Both the position numbers and the translations under genes were made by a program. The notes beneath the pieces were generated by a model, which was not told where the DNA came from, made no database searches, and saw only the letters and a program-made list of their open reading frames with translations. Shown piece after piece: positions 8,987-18,868 of a stretch of 63,115 bases of DNA. Each line of letters starts with the position of its first letter. The stretch's first letter is position 1. This DNA is from Treponema sp. (GTDB lineage Bacteria; Spirochaetota; Spirochaetia; Treponematales; Treponemataceae): NCBI GenBank assembly GCA_017651065.1, contig JAGCDP010000054.1, positions 1 to 63,115 of the forward strand. The letters are read 5' to 3'.

Positions 8987-11599
8987 TTGGAAAGCTTATT
9001 TGAACAGGTAAAAAACGAGACTGAACCTCTTGCCGCCAGAATGAGGCCCCGCAATCTTGATGAATATATTGGTCAGGATCATATTATCGGCAAGGGACGT
9101 TTGTTGCGTCGCGCCATTGCTGCAGATCAGCTTACCTCTGTTATTTTTTACGGGCCTCCGGGTTCCGGCAAAACCACACTTGCCCGCGTAATTGCAAATC
9201 ATACAAAATCTAATTTTCTTACTCTTAATGCTGTTCTTACAGGGGTTGCCGATATTCGTAAAGCAATCAGCGATGCCGAAGATTTTTATAAGCTTTACGG
9301 AAAGCGCACAATTCTTTTTGTTGATGAAGTTCACAGATGGAATAAAAGCCAGCAGGATGCACTTTTGCCTTGGGTAGAAAACGGTACAGTTATTCTGATT
9401 GGTGCTACAACCGAAAATCCTTTTTTTGAAGTAAATAAAGCACTTGTTTCTCGTTCGCGCGTATTCCAGCTTAAGCCGCTTACTTATGATGATTTGCTTA
9501 AAGCTGCAACAATGGCGCTTACAGATGTTGAACGCGGGTACGGACACTGGAATGTTGAATTTGAAGAAGGCGCACTTGAGCATTTGATTGATACTGCCAA
9601 CGGCGACGCCCGTTCACTTTTGAATGCGCTTGAGCTTGCAGTTGAAACTACTCCTGAACAATGGAAGCCTCATGATCAGCCACCAATTCCAGCTTACGGT
9701 TCGCGCATTTATATAAGTAAGGAAGCTGCCGAAGAGTCTATTCAGAAAAAGGTTGTACTTTACGACCGCGACGGTGACTATCACTATGATATTATCAGCG
9801 CATTTATAAAAAGCTTGCGTGGACGTGACCCTGATGCTGCCTGTTACTGGCTTGCCAGAATGGTTGCTGCCGGTGAAGATCCTCATTTTATTTTCCGCCG
9901 AATGCTTATTTCTGCCTGCGAAGATACAGGACTTGCAGACCCTAATGCAATTACAGTTGTAGAAAGCTGCGCCCAGGCATTTGACCGCGTTGGTATGCCC
10001 GAAGGACGCTACTTTTTAGCACACGCAGCACTTTATCTTTCTACAGCGCCTAAATCTAACAGCTCTATGGCATTTTTTGACGCCCTTGCCTCTGTTGAAA
10101 AAGAAGATGCCGAAGTGCCGAATCATCTTAAGGATAATAACCGCGATGCAGAAGGTTTTGGACATGGAGCCGGATATTTGTACCCGCATGCCTACCGCGA
10201 CCACTGGGTTGCACAGCAGTATCTGCCAGATTCCCTTATGGGACGCGTTTTTTATACACCAAGTACTCAGGGCTACGAAGCAACAATCCGCGAAGGTGTA
10301 CTTTCACGCCGCGAAATTCAAATTGCACAGATTCTTGAAAAACAGCAAAGTTCAGAAGAATATACTGCCGATGAACTTGCAACTTCACCGGAAATAACCG
10401 GTTCTATAAATATTTACAAAAAGCCTGAAGGCAGCAAAGAGCCGGCTCCTTCTGAGTTTGGAACTAATCCAATAAGCGAATGGTGGGTAAACGAGCATTT
10501 TAAGAGCGGCGAAAAGAAGCAGGAAGAAAACCTTACCTTCAGTCCGCGTAATGCTGCCAAAGAGCTTGTATTTGACAGAGCAGAACGTTTCTGGCGCCAG
10601 AGGCTTGATTCTAACCGTGCAGAAATTCTTTTAGGAATCCGCGACACAATGATTTCTATGGCACAGCTTATGCGCCACCACCGAAGTCTTGTATGGAATG
10701 CAGACTCAGGCCTTTTACTTTGGGATATTGCACGCAAAACTCCAGAAGGCGTAACCTGCGGTGTATGTAAAACAGAAAAAGGAAAACAGATTCTTGAGCA
10801 GTACGGAAGAACTCTTGGAGACCTGGACAGACCAATTTTACAGACACGCGGAGACTCATTCAGCACAGACTTTTTGACTCAAAAAGATTTTTATAATGTT
10901 CTTGTAAACTTTCAGTATAAGGGTGCAATTTTTGACCGCGTTTTCTTTACAGATCCTTTTGCAAGTGAACCTTCGATTATTGCTCTGGCAGAATCGCTTA
11001 AAGCAGTTTTAACTCCGCAGAAATATGAAGACAATGAAGCCGAACCTGGAACTCCAGATATTACAGAAAGCACAACAGCAGATCACAAGCAGGATGAAGA
11101 TTTTCCTTATGAGTCTCCGCTTGCACCTGGCTTTAAGATTGTTATTTCGCAAAAGATTCCTTGCCGCGGCCAGCACATAAGTGAAATTGTACGCAAGCAG
11201 ATTTTGACTCCGGAAAGCCTTGAACCTTTTGCAGCAATTTTGAACAGAATGGAAGAAGCAGAACAGGAATTCTTTGGTGACAGAGACAATCCGCTTTTTT
11301 CATGGGACGGACTTTTTATTGCAAACATCTTCCGCAAAAACGGCTTTACAGTAAAGGTTGCAACACAGGAGCTTACAGAAAAACGACGCGTTACTCCTGC
11401 CGAAATTGAAAAATGGTTTACAACAGATTCATCTGCTTATGGTGCAAAAATGAGTGCCGCTGTTGGAAACGCAGACTTACAGAAAATAGTAAATCTTTTA
11501 ATTGCTGCCTGCGACAAAACAACCTTTGACTGGAAGAGCGAGATAAGTTTCTTTATTATTGAATGTCCTTCGACAGGCTCAGGAACCACTAGTTCCTGA
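8987..11599 (+). CDS. rarA: RarA/MgsA AAA+ ATPase with long C-terminal extension
   Basis: Replication-associated recombination ATPase of the RarA/MgsA/WRNIP1 family that acts at stalled forks. The first half has [17 protein letters not shown], Walker [10 protein letters not shown], Walker [10 protein letters not shown], sensor 1 GATTEN and arginine finger SRSRVF, and ends with the family tail ([12 protein letters not shown]...). RarA is usually about 430 residues; this one is 870. The added half contains [15 protein letters not shown] and [10 protein letters not shown], compatible with a Rossmann or methyltransferase-like fold (inference). The start is TTG at 8987, one base after the previous stop. 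The last residues ([11 protein letters not shown]) come from a dispersed repeat. Confidence 0.88.
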   Translation: MESLFEQVKNETEPLAARMRPRNLDEYIGQDHIIGKGRLLRRAIAADQLTSVIFYGPPGSGKTTLARVIANHTKSNFLTLNAVLTGVADIRKAISDAEDFYKLYGKRTILFVDEVHRWNKSQQDALLPWVENGTVILIGATTENPFFEVNKALVSRSRVFQLKPLTYDDLLKAATMALTDVERGYGHWNVEFEEGALEHLIDTANGDARSLLNALELAVETTPEQWKPHDQPPIPAYGSRIYISKEAAEESIQKKVVLYDRDGDYHYDIISAFIKSLRGRDPDAACYWLARMVAAGEDPHFIFRRMLISACEDTGLADPNAITVVESCAQAFDRVGMPEGRYFLAHAALYLSTAPKSNSSMAFFDALASVEKEDAEVPNHLKDNNRDAEGFGHGAGYLYPHAYRDHWVAQQYLPDSLMGRVFYTPSTQGYEATIREGVLSRREIQIAQILEKQQSSEEYTADELATSPEITGSINIYKKPEGSKEPAPSEFGTNPISEWWVNEHFKSGEKKQEENLTFSPRNAAKELVFDRAERFWRQRLDSNRAEILLGIRDTMISMAQLMRHHRSLVWNADSGLLLWDIARKTPEGVTCGVCKTEKGKQILEQYGRTLGDLDRPILQTRGDSFSTDFLTQKDFYNVLVNFQYKGAIFDRVFFTDPFASEPSIIALAESLKAVLTPQKYEDNEAEPGTPDITESTTADHKQDEDFPYESPLAPGFKIVISQKIPCRGQHISEIVRKQILTPESLEPFAAILNRMEEAEQEFFGDRDNPLFSWDGLFIANIFRKNGFTVKVATQELTEKRRVTPAEIEKWFTTDSSAYGAKMSAAVGNADLQKIVNLLIAACDKTTFDWKSEISFFIIECPSTGSGTTSS
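11566..11588. repeat. VPEPVEG-type dispersed repeat at RarA 3' end
   Basis: Copy of the CCTTCGACAGGCTCAGGAAC family. It encodes the C-terminus of the RarA-like protein, runs up to the convergent ilvB stop, and lies at the 11-nt overlap of the two genes. Confidence 0.75.
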
Positions 11600-13307
11600 T
11601 GGCATCAATATTTGCACGGCCACCCGGTACAAACGGCAATACGTTTTCTTCTGAATCTACGCTAACCTTTACAAGACAAGGCTTGTTGCTGCGGTTTGAA
11701 TCAAACGCTTTTTTGTACCATTCAGAATCTGTATCGGCATCAACAGCTTCTATTCCAAAACCACGGGCAATTGTTACAAAGTCCGGTTTGCTTTCAAAAA
11801 CAGAAGCGCTGTAATTTTTTTCGAACAGGTATTTCTGCTGCTGGTAAACCATACCAAGAGTTCCGTTTACAAAAACAATAACTGTAACAGGAAGATTTAA
11901 TTCTGCAAGAGTAGCAAGCTCCTGAATGTTCATCATGATGGAACCGTCGCCGCTTATACAAACAACGCGCTTGTCTGTATTTGCCATTGCTGCACCAATT
12001 GCGGCAGGAAGACCAAAGCCCATAGTTCCAAGAGAGCCCGAAGTTAAGAATGAGCGTGGACGTTCAACAGGATAATACTGTGCGGCCCACATCTGATGCT
12101 GACCAACATCTGTAGTAATAATAAGGTTATCAGAGTTCAAGCCTGAATAAGCTGCATACTCTGGGATTTTAGAAATGAGTTCGCGTGGATTTGTAAGCTT
12201 TTCGCCTTTTGGTCGGCCGCAGTCTACAGAAAGATTTTCTTCCTTGAGCTTCTGGATTTTCTTGAGCCAGCCTGCATCCGATTTAATTCCCTTTTCTGCA
12301 ACAAGCTGTGCTATCACAGGGAATACAGATTCAACATCTGCAACAACAGAAACTGTAGAAGAAAGAATCTTGTCTACTTCGGCAGCGTCTACATCTATGT
12401 GAACAATCTTTGCATCAGGGCAGAAGCTTTTTACAAGACCAGTTGCGCGGTCATCAAAACGGATACCTGCTGCAATAATAAGATCTGAATCGTGAACAGC
12501 AACGTTGGAAGCATAACTTCCGTGCATACCAACCATGCCAATAAATTCAGGAGCATCGTTTGGAATGCAGCCAAGTCCCATAAGACTTGTTACAACAGGA
12601 AGCGGATAGTTATTTATAAAGCCCTGGATTCCTGTAGCAGCAGCGCTTGAATTACAACCGCCTCCGCAAAGAAGAACAGGCTTTTTAGACTTAGAAAGAA
12701 GGCCTGCAATTTCGCCCATCTTTTCTGCATATTCATCAATCGGTGTGTGGAATCGAATATCATGAACGCGGATTTTAGAAATATCTGGCCATTCCTTAAA
12801 CTCACATTCCTTAAGCTGAACATCACGAGGAACATCAATAAGTACAGGACCCGGACGTCCGTTCAAGGCAATTTCAAAAGCACGAGGAATTGCGTCGAGC
12901 AGCTCTTCAGGCGATTTTACAAGAATAGAATGCTTTGTAATCGGGAACGAAAGACCAAAGGTATCTGCTTCCTGGAATGCGTCTGTACCAATCTGAGTTG
13001 TATTTACCTGACCAGTGATTGCAATAATAGGAACTGAGTCTGCGCGGGCATCTGCAATTGCTGTAAGCAGGTTCATAGCCCCCGGTCCACTTGTAGCCAT
13101 ACAAACAGCAACATTACCCGTAGAACGTGCAATTCCCTGAGCAATAAAACCCGCAGCCTGCTCCTGGCGCACAAGGACGTGACGGATCTTAGACTTGTTC
13201 AATTCATCATACAAAGGCAGAATCATTCCACCAGGAATGCCTGCAACAGTCTCAATGCCGTACATCTCGAGTAACTTAACAATAATCTGTGCGCCGGTGT
13301 GTTTCAT
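11589..13307 (-). CDS. ilvB: Acetolactate synthase large subunit
   Basis: Thiamine-diphosphate enzyme that condenses pyruvate to acetolactate (or with 2-oxobutyrate) in branched-chain amino acid synthesis. The 572 residues show the glutamate site GIPGGMILPLYDEL, RQEQAAGFIAQG, ATSGPGAMNLLT, FAD-site residues and the ThDP motif GDGSIMMNIQELAT...NGTLGMVYQQQ. The ATG at 13307 follows AAGGAGA closely and gives the family N-terminus. An earlier in-frame ATG lies in the promoter region. No small subunit (ilvN) is adjacent. Its 3' end overlaps the RarA-like gene by 11 nt. Confidence 0.95.
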   Translation of the reverse strand: MKHTGAQIIVKLLEMYGIETVAGIPGGMILPLYDELNKSKIRHVLVRQEQAAGFIAQGIARSTGNVAVCMATSGPGAMNLLTAIADARADSVPIIAITGQVNTTQIGTDAFQEADTFGLSFPITKHSILVKSPEELLDAIPRAFEIALNGRPGPVLIDVPRDVQLKECEFKEWPDISKIRVHDIRFHTPIDEYAEKMGEIAGLLSKSKKPVLLCGGGCNSSAAATGIQGFINNYPLPVVTSLMGLGCIPNDAPEFIGMVGMHGSYASNVAVHDSDLIIAAGIRFDDRATGLVKSFCPDAKIVHIDVDAAEVDKILSSTVSVVADVESVFPVIAQLVAEKGIKSDAGWLKKIQKLKEENLSVDCGRPKGEKLTNPRELISKIPEYAAYSGLNSDNLIITTDVGQHQMWAAQYYPVERPRSFLTSGSLGTMGFGLPAAIGAAMANTDKRVVCISGDGSIMMNIQELATLAELNLPVTVIVFVNGTLGMVYQQQKYLFEKNYSASVFESKPDFVTIARGFGIEAVDADTDSEWYKKAFDSNRSNKPCLVKVSVDSEENVLPFVPGGRANIDAIRN

Positions 13308-13326
13308 AAAATCTCCTTGTGGGGTG

Positions 13327-13355
13327 ATTCTATCATATTTTAAGGGTGGATTCAA
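13327..13355 (-). promoter_or_regulatory. Sigma70-type promoter of ilvB
   Basis: Minus-strand -35 TTGAAT (13350-13355), 17-nt spacer and -10 TAGAAT (13327-13332), 19 nt upstream of the ilvB ATG. No leader peptide or T-box is visible. Confidence 0.55.
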
Positions 13356-13367
13356 CGAGGCAGATTA

Positions 13368-13784
13368 TTACATTGCAACACCTAAGGTTTCTTTGAGTGC
13401 GTTTTGTGCAACTGCAGAAACATTTATTTTAGCATTGGTTGCCATATCATCAAGCCATTCAGGAAGTGTAATATTCCGTCTTACATTACGGCTTTTTTCT
13501 ATACGGCGAAAAGAATCTATATCTACATCGACAAGAGAAACAAAAGATTTCCCACTTTTTGCAAAATCGCTGGTTGAGATGTCTACAGATTCAATTGGAG
13601 TTGCTGCTGGCAATTCAGAATCTTGTTTATCATAAGTCATATTCCCAATGTAATCTTTGGCCATTTGTATTGCGTCTGCAATGCCATATCCTTCTGTCAT
13701 ACCATTGAAATCTGGAATATAAACCAGAACAGTATCTTTTTTGTCTTTTGTTTCTGTAAAAATAACCGGATAAATCTTTGTCAT
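13368..13784 (-). CDS. hicB: HicB-family antitoxin
   Basis: 138-residue protein with a HicB architecture. The N-terminal partial RNase-H-like fold (YPVIFTETKDKKDTVLVYIPDFNGMTEGYGIADAI) is followed by a DNA-binding ribbon-helix-helix C-terminus (RRNITLPEWLDDMATNAKINVSAVAQ). HicB proteins neutralise HicA mRNA interferases and autorepress the operon. The ATG at 13784 follows GAGG. The gene upstream is a HicA-like frame that lacks its centre, so this antitoxin may be orphaned and kept for regulation. Confidence 0.85.
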   Translation of the reverse strand: MTKIYPVIFTETKDKKDTVLVYIPDFNGMTEGYGIADAIQMAKDYIGNMTYDKQDSELPAATPIESVDISTSDFAKSGKSFVSLVDVDIDSFRRIEKSRNVRRNITLPEWLDDMATNAKINVSAVAQNALKETLGVAM

Positions 13785-13823
13785 AATAAATACCTCAGAA
13801 AAAGAATTTGGAATAACTGCCAT

Positions 13824-13940
13824 TTACTTGAGATTCCATTTTTTGATTATGGACTTTGCAAGCATTTCATTCATCTTTTCCTCGCTGAAAAACATCATGC
13901 CTGCCTTTTTAAGCAGCTTCTCCAATTCTTTTCTTTTCAT
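13824..13940 (-). pseudogene. hicA: Truncated HicA-like toxin remnant (38 codons)
   Basis: The frame begins MKRKELEKLLKKAG, like the HicA N-terminus, and ends NEMLAKSIIKKWNLK, like the C-terminus of treponemal HicA proteins. The middle strand with the catalytic His is missing. HicA normally has about 60 residues. This fits an internal in-frame deletion that disarmed the toxin but kept the hicAB operon order. That it is a remnant is inference. An intact, shorter small protein is the alternative. Confidence 0.6.
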
Positions 13941-13946
13941 AATATC

Positions 13947-13974
13947 ATTATACACACTTTATACACATTGTCAA
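13947..13974 (-). promoter_or_regulatory. Consensus sigma70 promoter of hicAB, leaderless
   Basis: Perfect TTGACA (13969-13974) and TATAAT (13947-13952) with a 16-nt spacer on the minus strand. Only six bases separate the -10 box from the hicA ATG, so transcription should start at or within a base or two of the start codon. Confidence 0.8.
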
Positions 13975-13980
13975 ATTTAA

Positions 13981-14002
13981 ATGTTACAGAATTCAGTAAC
14001 AT
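13981..14002. promoter_or_regulatory. 22-bp near-perfect palindrome upstream of hic promoter
   Basis: ATGTTAC-A-GAATTC-A-GTAACAT is symmetric except for one mismatched pair. It lies just upstream of the hic -35 box and within the divergent region shared with the giant lipoprotein gene. A HicB operator is the obvious candidate; this is inference. Confidence 0.5.
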
Positions 14003-14101
14003 TAGATTTAATGCAGGAAGTAACGATTGTGTATAACTAGACATACTTGATTATTTATGTAATCATTTAATATAACCAGTTTATCCTTTAGGAGAGCTTG
14101 C

Positions 14102-17100
14102 ATGAAAACTCGTTTTATCAAGATTTTAAACACTATACTTTTGTTGAGCATGGGGGGGGCATTCATAACAGGTCTTACATCCTGTGAGAATTTTCTAAAA
14201 AGTGCAGAAATTAGACAACAAATAGAAGATTCCATTGCCTATGCAAATGCCACAAGCAGCATTCTTTTTATAAAATCTGATCCTGCAATGGGAACTTTTC
14301 TTTCAGAAGGAGAAAAGGAATGCAAAATAGGTTATTCAATAGATTTACAATTTATGGTAAATAGTGAATCCTATATTTTTAAAACACTGGAAGCTGTAAG
14401 TATCAATAATAATACACAATCTCGTTCAGATTGTATTACTTTCACAATCAACGAACAGGAAAGTGAACCATCAAAGGGCATTTATAAAATAAAAGCAAAT
14501 CTTCACAAAAAATCAGATGATATTCTGATACAACCTGTTTGTATTCCTATTCCTAAAGTGATAGATTATTCTCCTTCTTTTGAAGAATTAAGTTATGCAA
14601 ACACTTCCATTACTATTACTTTTAACATGCCAATGGAAGCATCTGATATTTCTCCAGATAATTCTATCTTCAATTACAGTAATATTTCTATTTTCTACAA
14701 TCATGAAAACATTGCTGACCTTGTTGATAATAATAATGAAAGAATAGAAATATTTGAAAAACCTTATTTTGATAAAACAAAAACAAAACTGACACTCGCT
14801 CCTAAAGGAAGAAACCTATATGAATGGGTCAAATATGGAAAAATTCTAACTGCTGAAGAACGAAACAACATAGATGAGAGTAATTATTCAAACCTCTATA
14901 CATTTGATATTCAAATAAAACTTTCAGATGACATTACAATTACTACCGAAAATGGGCCAAGTAAACTTGCACAGAATGGAAAAACAGCTTTTTATGTTCA
15001 TTACAAGCTTGAAATGGAACAAGAAACCCCAACTGAATCTTCATTTTTCTTAACCCGAAATAAAATAACTGAGTCTTCGGAATCTATACAAACATTTTCA
15101 GAAATACCTCTTGAAAATATGACTGATACAGAAATCCTACAGAATAGGGTAAAAGATTTCGTGTATATTTATGGACAATACTATGATAATCAAAGTGGTG
15201 TAAAATCTGTTACGGTAAGCGAAACACATACTAATACAGAGACAGGGGATGTTATTTACAATGAAAGATTCACAGATATAGAGTATGTAAATACTCCTGG
15301 TATTGCAGAGTTTACTACTGATGAAACTGGCCTTACTAGTTTTGTAATAAAACACGAAGTTCAAAGTGGAAATGGAGCTGTATTACTGTCAATATTAGTT
15401 AAAGACGCCTGTGGAAATTCTGCACCTGCAAAAGAATTTACTGTCATAAAAAGAGGTTTTATAACTCCATTTTACGACCTTTATAATATACCTAGAAATA
15501 TTACTGATGGCCCATTTAATATTCAGGAGTATAATTCAACTACCAAGAAAAATGTAAAAATATATAATAAAGCTAACTACGAAGACTGGTATTGGAACTG
15601 GGGGGATGGAACAGATGATTACGGACTCATTGATCCTATTTATGGTAGTACCTATCTTTATCAGGGTATGCCTGGGCATGAACAATTGTTTACAATCAAA
15701 GGTGAATATACAGACAAATACGGAAACATAAAACAACAGGAATTTACTTACCATGGTGAAAATGAAGACGAAAAATACTGGGATCTTAATCTTAATGTAG
15801 ACTCCGTAAATGGATTGGAACTAAAAGTAACAATAACTGATGATATAGGCTCCAAAGATGAACAAATATGGAAATTTCCGTCTGAAATTGCAATAAAAAG
15901 AGTTTATAACGCCAATAATAAAAGATACATAGAGTTTTATGAAAAAGATTCATTAAACAAGTGTTCTTGGGTACCAATATATACAACAAATAATAAAAAC
16001 TATTATTACTCTACATCTACAAATCTCACAACAGGAGTAACATATTTTGCAACTCCAATGCAAGGTTCTCTTGCCGGTGACTTTGATATTACAAAAACTT
16101 TTAATTATCAAACGACAGTTACACAACCCACCCCACCAACTATCACAAGCCATTCTGTAACGCTAAATGAAGAATTTGGTTATCTTAATTTAACATTCAA
16201 TATTTCTGCCTCTGAATGGAATACCTTTTCCAGAATCTATATTCGCGAAAATAACTCGAGCTATATTCTAGGAGAATTTGAACCAGGAACAACAAGCGTT
16301 ACTTTTAAATACAATTCTTACCATCTTTTTACAACTTCATCCACGGCTTTTCTCACAGCAGGAATAAAAAATGGTGTAATGTCAACAGAAAAGTATTATT
16401 ATGTACCTATGGTTACCGATACAAATCTTGATAATTATATTCCAGAATATTATAATTCCCTATATTTCAATACTTTCGAAAACTATTATTTCACTTTTCA
16501 AGATTATTGTTCAGGTGTAAAAAATGCCACAATCAGGCTGAACAAGGGAGAACCCATTGTTATTTCTCAAGATAATGTAGATAAGATTAATGGAAGAAGA
16601 TGGTACAAATATCTTTCGTTCGATGAATTAAAACACGGTGACAATATTATCGATTTCAGAATAATTGATAATAACAACAACATAAACGAGGGAACTTTTT
16701 CGGCCTTAATTGACAGAGATATGTTTTATTTTACATCAATCACAAAGACATCAAATTCTTTATGGACTTTTAATGGAAAATACAATAACAAAGGGGGTGT
16801 AACCAATAACAAAGTATTTGATTACTACAAATATGAAGATGGCGAGTGGGAACTGGTGTATGAATCAAAACATTATGCAGGAAGCAATGACGATATTATA
16901 TGGTTTTCTTATAATCCACCTGATGTTAGTTGGCAATTAGCTACTGTTGATGAGGATAATAAAACTTTTACAAATGCTATTAATATAATTCCTAGCGATA
17001 TAAAATCTTTAAATAACACTTTTATAAAAATCCTTTGTTATTGTACACAACACAGCAGCAACACAATTCAGAGCCCCCCATTCTATTATTTTTTGGGAGA

Positions 17101-17425
17101 GCCAAGCTCTGGTAACTATGATTTGATTTTCCGTAATGGTAATTCAAAAAACTCCATGGCTATTCAGTCAGATAAACCGGTTTTTGTTCATACCCTGGTT
17201 GCATCCAATTCTTATAATGAATGCAAAGATTGGTCATATGATTTTTGGGAGGCCTATAAAAAGAGCATTGGCGAAACTGTATTGGTTTTTCCAGACCCAA
17301 ATATTTCTGGTCCGCAAAAATACTCTATTCCCACTAACCAGATAAAAAAAGGCGAATGCTATTGTGTTATTGCACACTTTGCAAATGGAGATGTTCAAAT
17401 AAGCGAAGTTATGGTAAAAGACTAA
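14102..17425 (+). CDS. Giant surface lipoprotein with Ig-like and PKD-like domains
   Basis: 1107-residue exported protein. The signal peptide ends LTSC (lipobox), followed by a short helical segment EIRQQIEDSIAYANATSS. A bacterial Ig-like (SbsA type) domain follows at about 145-290 (ITFNMPMEASDIS). A PKD-like domain near residue 500 has WNWGDGTDD. The rest is beta-rich, Tyr/Asn-rich sequence. AGGAG precedes the ATG. Codons 17-20 contain a run of eight G (14152-14159) inside the signal peptide, so a one-base slip would abolish the protein. It is distantly related to the protein at 59448-62888, with a similar N-terminal plan. Adhesin-like role is inference. Confidence 0.8.
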   Translation: MKTRFIKILNTILLLSMGGAFITGLTSCENFLKSAEIRQQIEDSIAYANATSSILFIKSDPAMGTFLSEGEKECKIGYSIDLQFMVNSESYIFKTLEAVSINNNTQSRSDCITFTINEQESEPSKGIYKIKANLHKKSDDILIQPVCIPIPKVIDYSPSFEELSYANTSITITFNMPMEASDISPDNSIFNYSNISIFYNHENIADLVDNNNERIEIFEKPYFDKTKTKLTLAPKGRNLYEWVKYGKILTAEERNNIDESNYSNLYTFDIQIKLSDDITITTENGPSKLAQNGKTAFYVHYKLEMEQETPTESSFFLTRNKITESSESIQTFSEIPLENMTDTEILQNRVKDFVYIYGQYYDNQSGVKSVTVSETHTNTETGDVIYNERFTDIEYVNTPGIAEFTTDETGLTSFVIKHEVQSGNGAVLLSILVKDACGNSAPAKEFTVIKRGFITPFYDLYNIPRNITDGPFNIQEYNSTTKKNVKIYNKANYEDWYWNWGDGTDDYGLIDPIYGSTYLYQGMPGHEQLFTIKGEYTDKYGNIKQQEFTYHGENEDEKYWDLNLNVDSVNGLELKVTITDDIGSKDEQIWKFPSEIAIKRVYNANNKRYIEFYEKDSLNKCSWVPIYTTNNKNYYYSTSTNLTTGVTYFATPMQGSLAGDFDITKTFNYQTTVTQPTPPTITSHSVTLNEEFGYLNLTFNISASEWNTFSRIYIRENNSSYILGEFEPGTTSVTFKYNSYHLFTTSSTAFLTAGIKNGVMSTEKYYYVPMVTDTNLDNYIPEYYNSLYFNTFENYYFTFQDYCSGVKNATIRLNKGEPIVISQDNVDKINGRRWYKYLSFDELKHGDNIIDFRIIDNNNNINEGTFSALIDRDMFYFTSITKTSNSLWTFNGKYNNKGGVTNNKVFDYYKYEDGEWELVYESKHYAGSNDDIIWFSYNPPDVSWQLATVDEDNKTFTNAINIIPSDIKSLNNTFIKILCYCTQHSSNTIQSPPFYYFLGEPSSGNYDLIFRNGNSKNSMAIQSDKPVFVHTLVASNSYNECKDWSYDFWEAYKKSIGETVLVFPDPNISGPQKYSIPTNQIKKGECYCVIAHFANGDVQISEVMVKD

Positions 17426-17482
17426 AAACTCACATCTTTTTCTAGTGGATTCAATGCGCAAGAGGTGTTAGAATTGGGGGGT

Positions 17483-18325
17483 ATGAGAAAGTGTATTTAT
17501 ATTACAAGCCTGATTTTTATTTCTCTTGTTTTATTCATCTCCTGCGCGGGCAAAATCGAAAAAGAAGTTGATGAACTCGCTCAAAAATATGAGGAACTTG
17601 ATATTACAAATCCTATTTCAAAGCTGACTAAGGAAGACTATTATAAAGCACTGCTTACCCATAATGTAGAAAAAACCAGAGTTTTTCTTGACGCAGGTTA
17701 TGATCCCAACAGATGTGTAGTTCTAATAGGTAACTGGGAAGAATACAATCCTCTTTTGGTTGTTGTTTCAAACCGCTTTTCGTGCTGGGACGTAAATACT
17801 AACACTAGAAAAGATTTAGAAACTTATGACGATGTTGAGCTGATAAACCTTTTAGCAGAATATGGCGCTGATGTAAACCTTCTGCCTTATATCTGGAAAA
17901 GAGTTTATGTTGACAGCAACGATTTTATAAAAAGCCGGACAGAACATTTTCCGGAAGAAATTGCTGCCGAAAAAACATTGTGCCTTATAGAAGATTCAAA
18001 CAGAGTTATAAAAGCCCTGCTTGATAATGGCGCTGACCCTAATTACAAAGGCCACCCTGCCCCATTTGATGAAGATAATTATTTTTATTATATTTCAATG
18101 ACAGTAAAAAAGGCCCGCAGGAAGTTTAAATCTAAAAAGGCAACTACCCCACTTTACGAAGCCATTAAAAAAGGAATGCGCTGGGAAAGTCAGGTTGACC
18201 TTTTGATTGAATATGGCGCACTTGTTGATAAATCCTGCCTGGAAGCAGCAAAACTCAGCGGCGATGACCAAATGATTAAAAAGATTGAACGAATTATTGC
18301 AGCCGGGACAGAGAGTGCTATTTAA
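17483..18325 (+). CDS. Ankyrin-repeat lipoprotein (paralogue 1)
   Basis: 280-residue lipoprotein. The signal peptide ends LFISC, and the body has ankyrin-type repeats: YYKALLTHNVEKTRVFLDAG, LINLLAEYGADVN, VIKALLDNGADPN, TPLYEAIKKG...LLIEYGALVD. Ankyrin repeats bind proteins; the target is unknown. The ATG at 17483 is chosen because the signal peptide starts there and a six-G run gives the ribosome binding site; an upstream in-frame GTG at 17465 is less likely. Residues throughout match the protein at 23406-24158 closely, so the pair arose by duplication. Confidence 0.8.
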   Translation: MRKCIYITSLIFISLVLFISCAGKIEKEVDELAQKYEELDITNPISKLTKEDYYKALLTHNVEKTRVFLDAGYDPNRCVVLIGNWEEYNPLLVVVSNRFSCWDVNTNTRKDLETYDDVELINLLAEYGADVNLLPYIWKRVYVDSNDFIKSRTEHFPEEIAAEKTLCLIEDSNRVIKALLDNGADPNYKGHPAPFDEDNYFYYISMTVKKARRKFKSKKATTPLYEAIKKGMRWESQVDLLIEYGALVDKSCLEAAKLSGDDQMIKKIERIIAAGTESAI

Positions 18326-18369
18326 TTGAATTCAGATATGATGCAGGAAAATCGGCTGGAAATATTATT

Positions 18370-18825
18370 ATGAAGAAAAAACGATCTTTATTTATTTGTA
18401 TCTATGGACTTCTTGCGGTTCTATTTATTCTCTTCGTTTGTTTTTTCCCGATTCATACAATCACTTCATATAAATATTCTAAGTCTGATTCTTTATTAAA
18501 ATATTTTGAAAATAATTTTATCAGTTTTGAAGATTACAGTTTTGGGGTTGACTCTTTTCCTCATGACATCTGGTGCTGCAGGCTTGGAGAACGACGAACG
18601 CTTCTTGGTGAAGAATACAATGGCATTATGATTTTTGAGCTGGAATACAGGAAAGGAACTCTTCTTAACATATACCCAAACACAAAGTTTAAAAACATCA
18701 TCGTTTATTCAGAAGAAGACATCATTTATAATAATCCAAAACCTGACCGCTTCAAAGAAATATTTCCAACAAGCCACGAAAACTGGTATTTTGTTTATGT
18801 AACTGATAGTTATGAATATTTTTAA
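18370..18825 (+). CDS. Membrane-anchored hypothetical protein
   Basis: Unrecognised 151-residue protein. One N-terminal hydrophobic segment (about residues 7-30) probably anchors an external or periplasmic domain rich in aromatic and acidic residues. The first bases (TATTATGAAGAAAAAACGAT and beyond) are almost identical to the start of the gene at 19504, suggesting shared or copied 5' sequence. No clear Shine-Dalgarno. Part of a run of small exported proteins. Confidence 0.6.
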   Translation: MKKKRSLFICIYGLLAVLFILFVCFFPIHTITSYKYSKSDSLLKYFENNFISFEDYSFGVDSFPHDIWCCRLGERRTLLGEEYNGIMIFELEYRKGTLLNIYPNTKFKNIIVYSEEDIIYNNPKPDRFKEIFPTSHENWYFVYVTDSYEYF

Positions 18826-18868
18826 TGATAAAAAAGAGACAAAGACATAAAAGTCGATGGAGAGAAAA

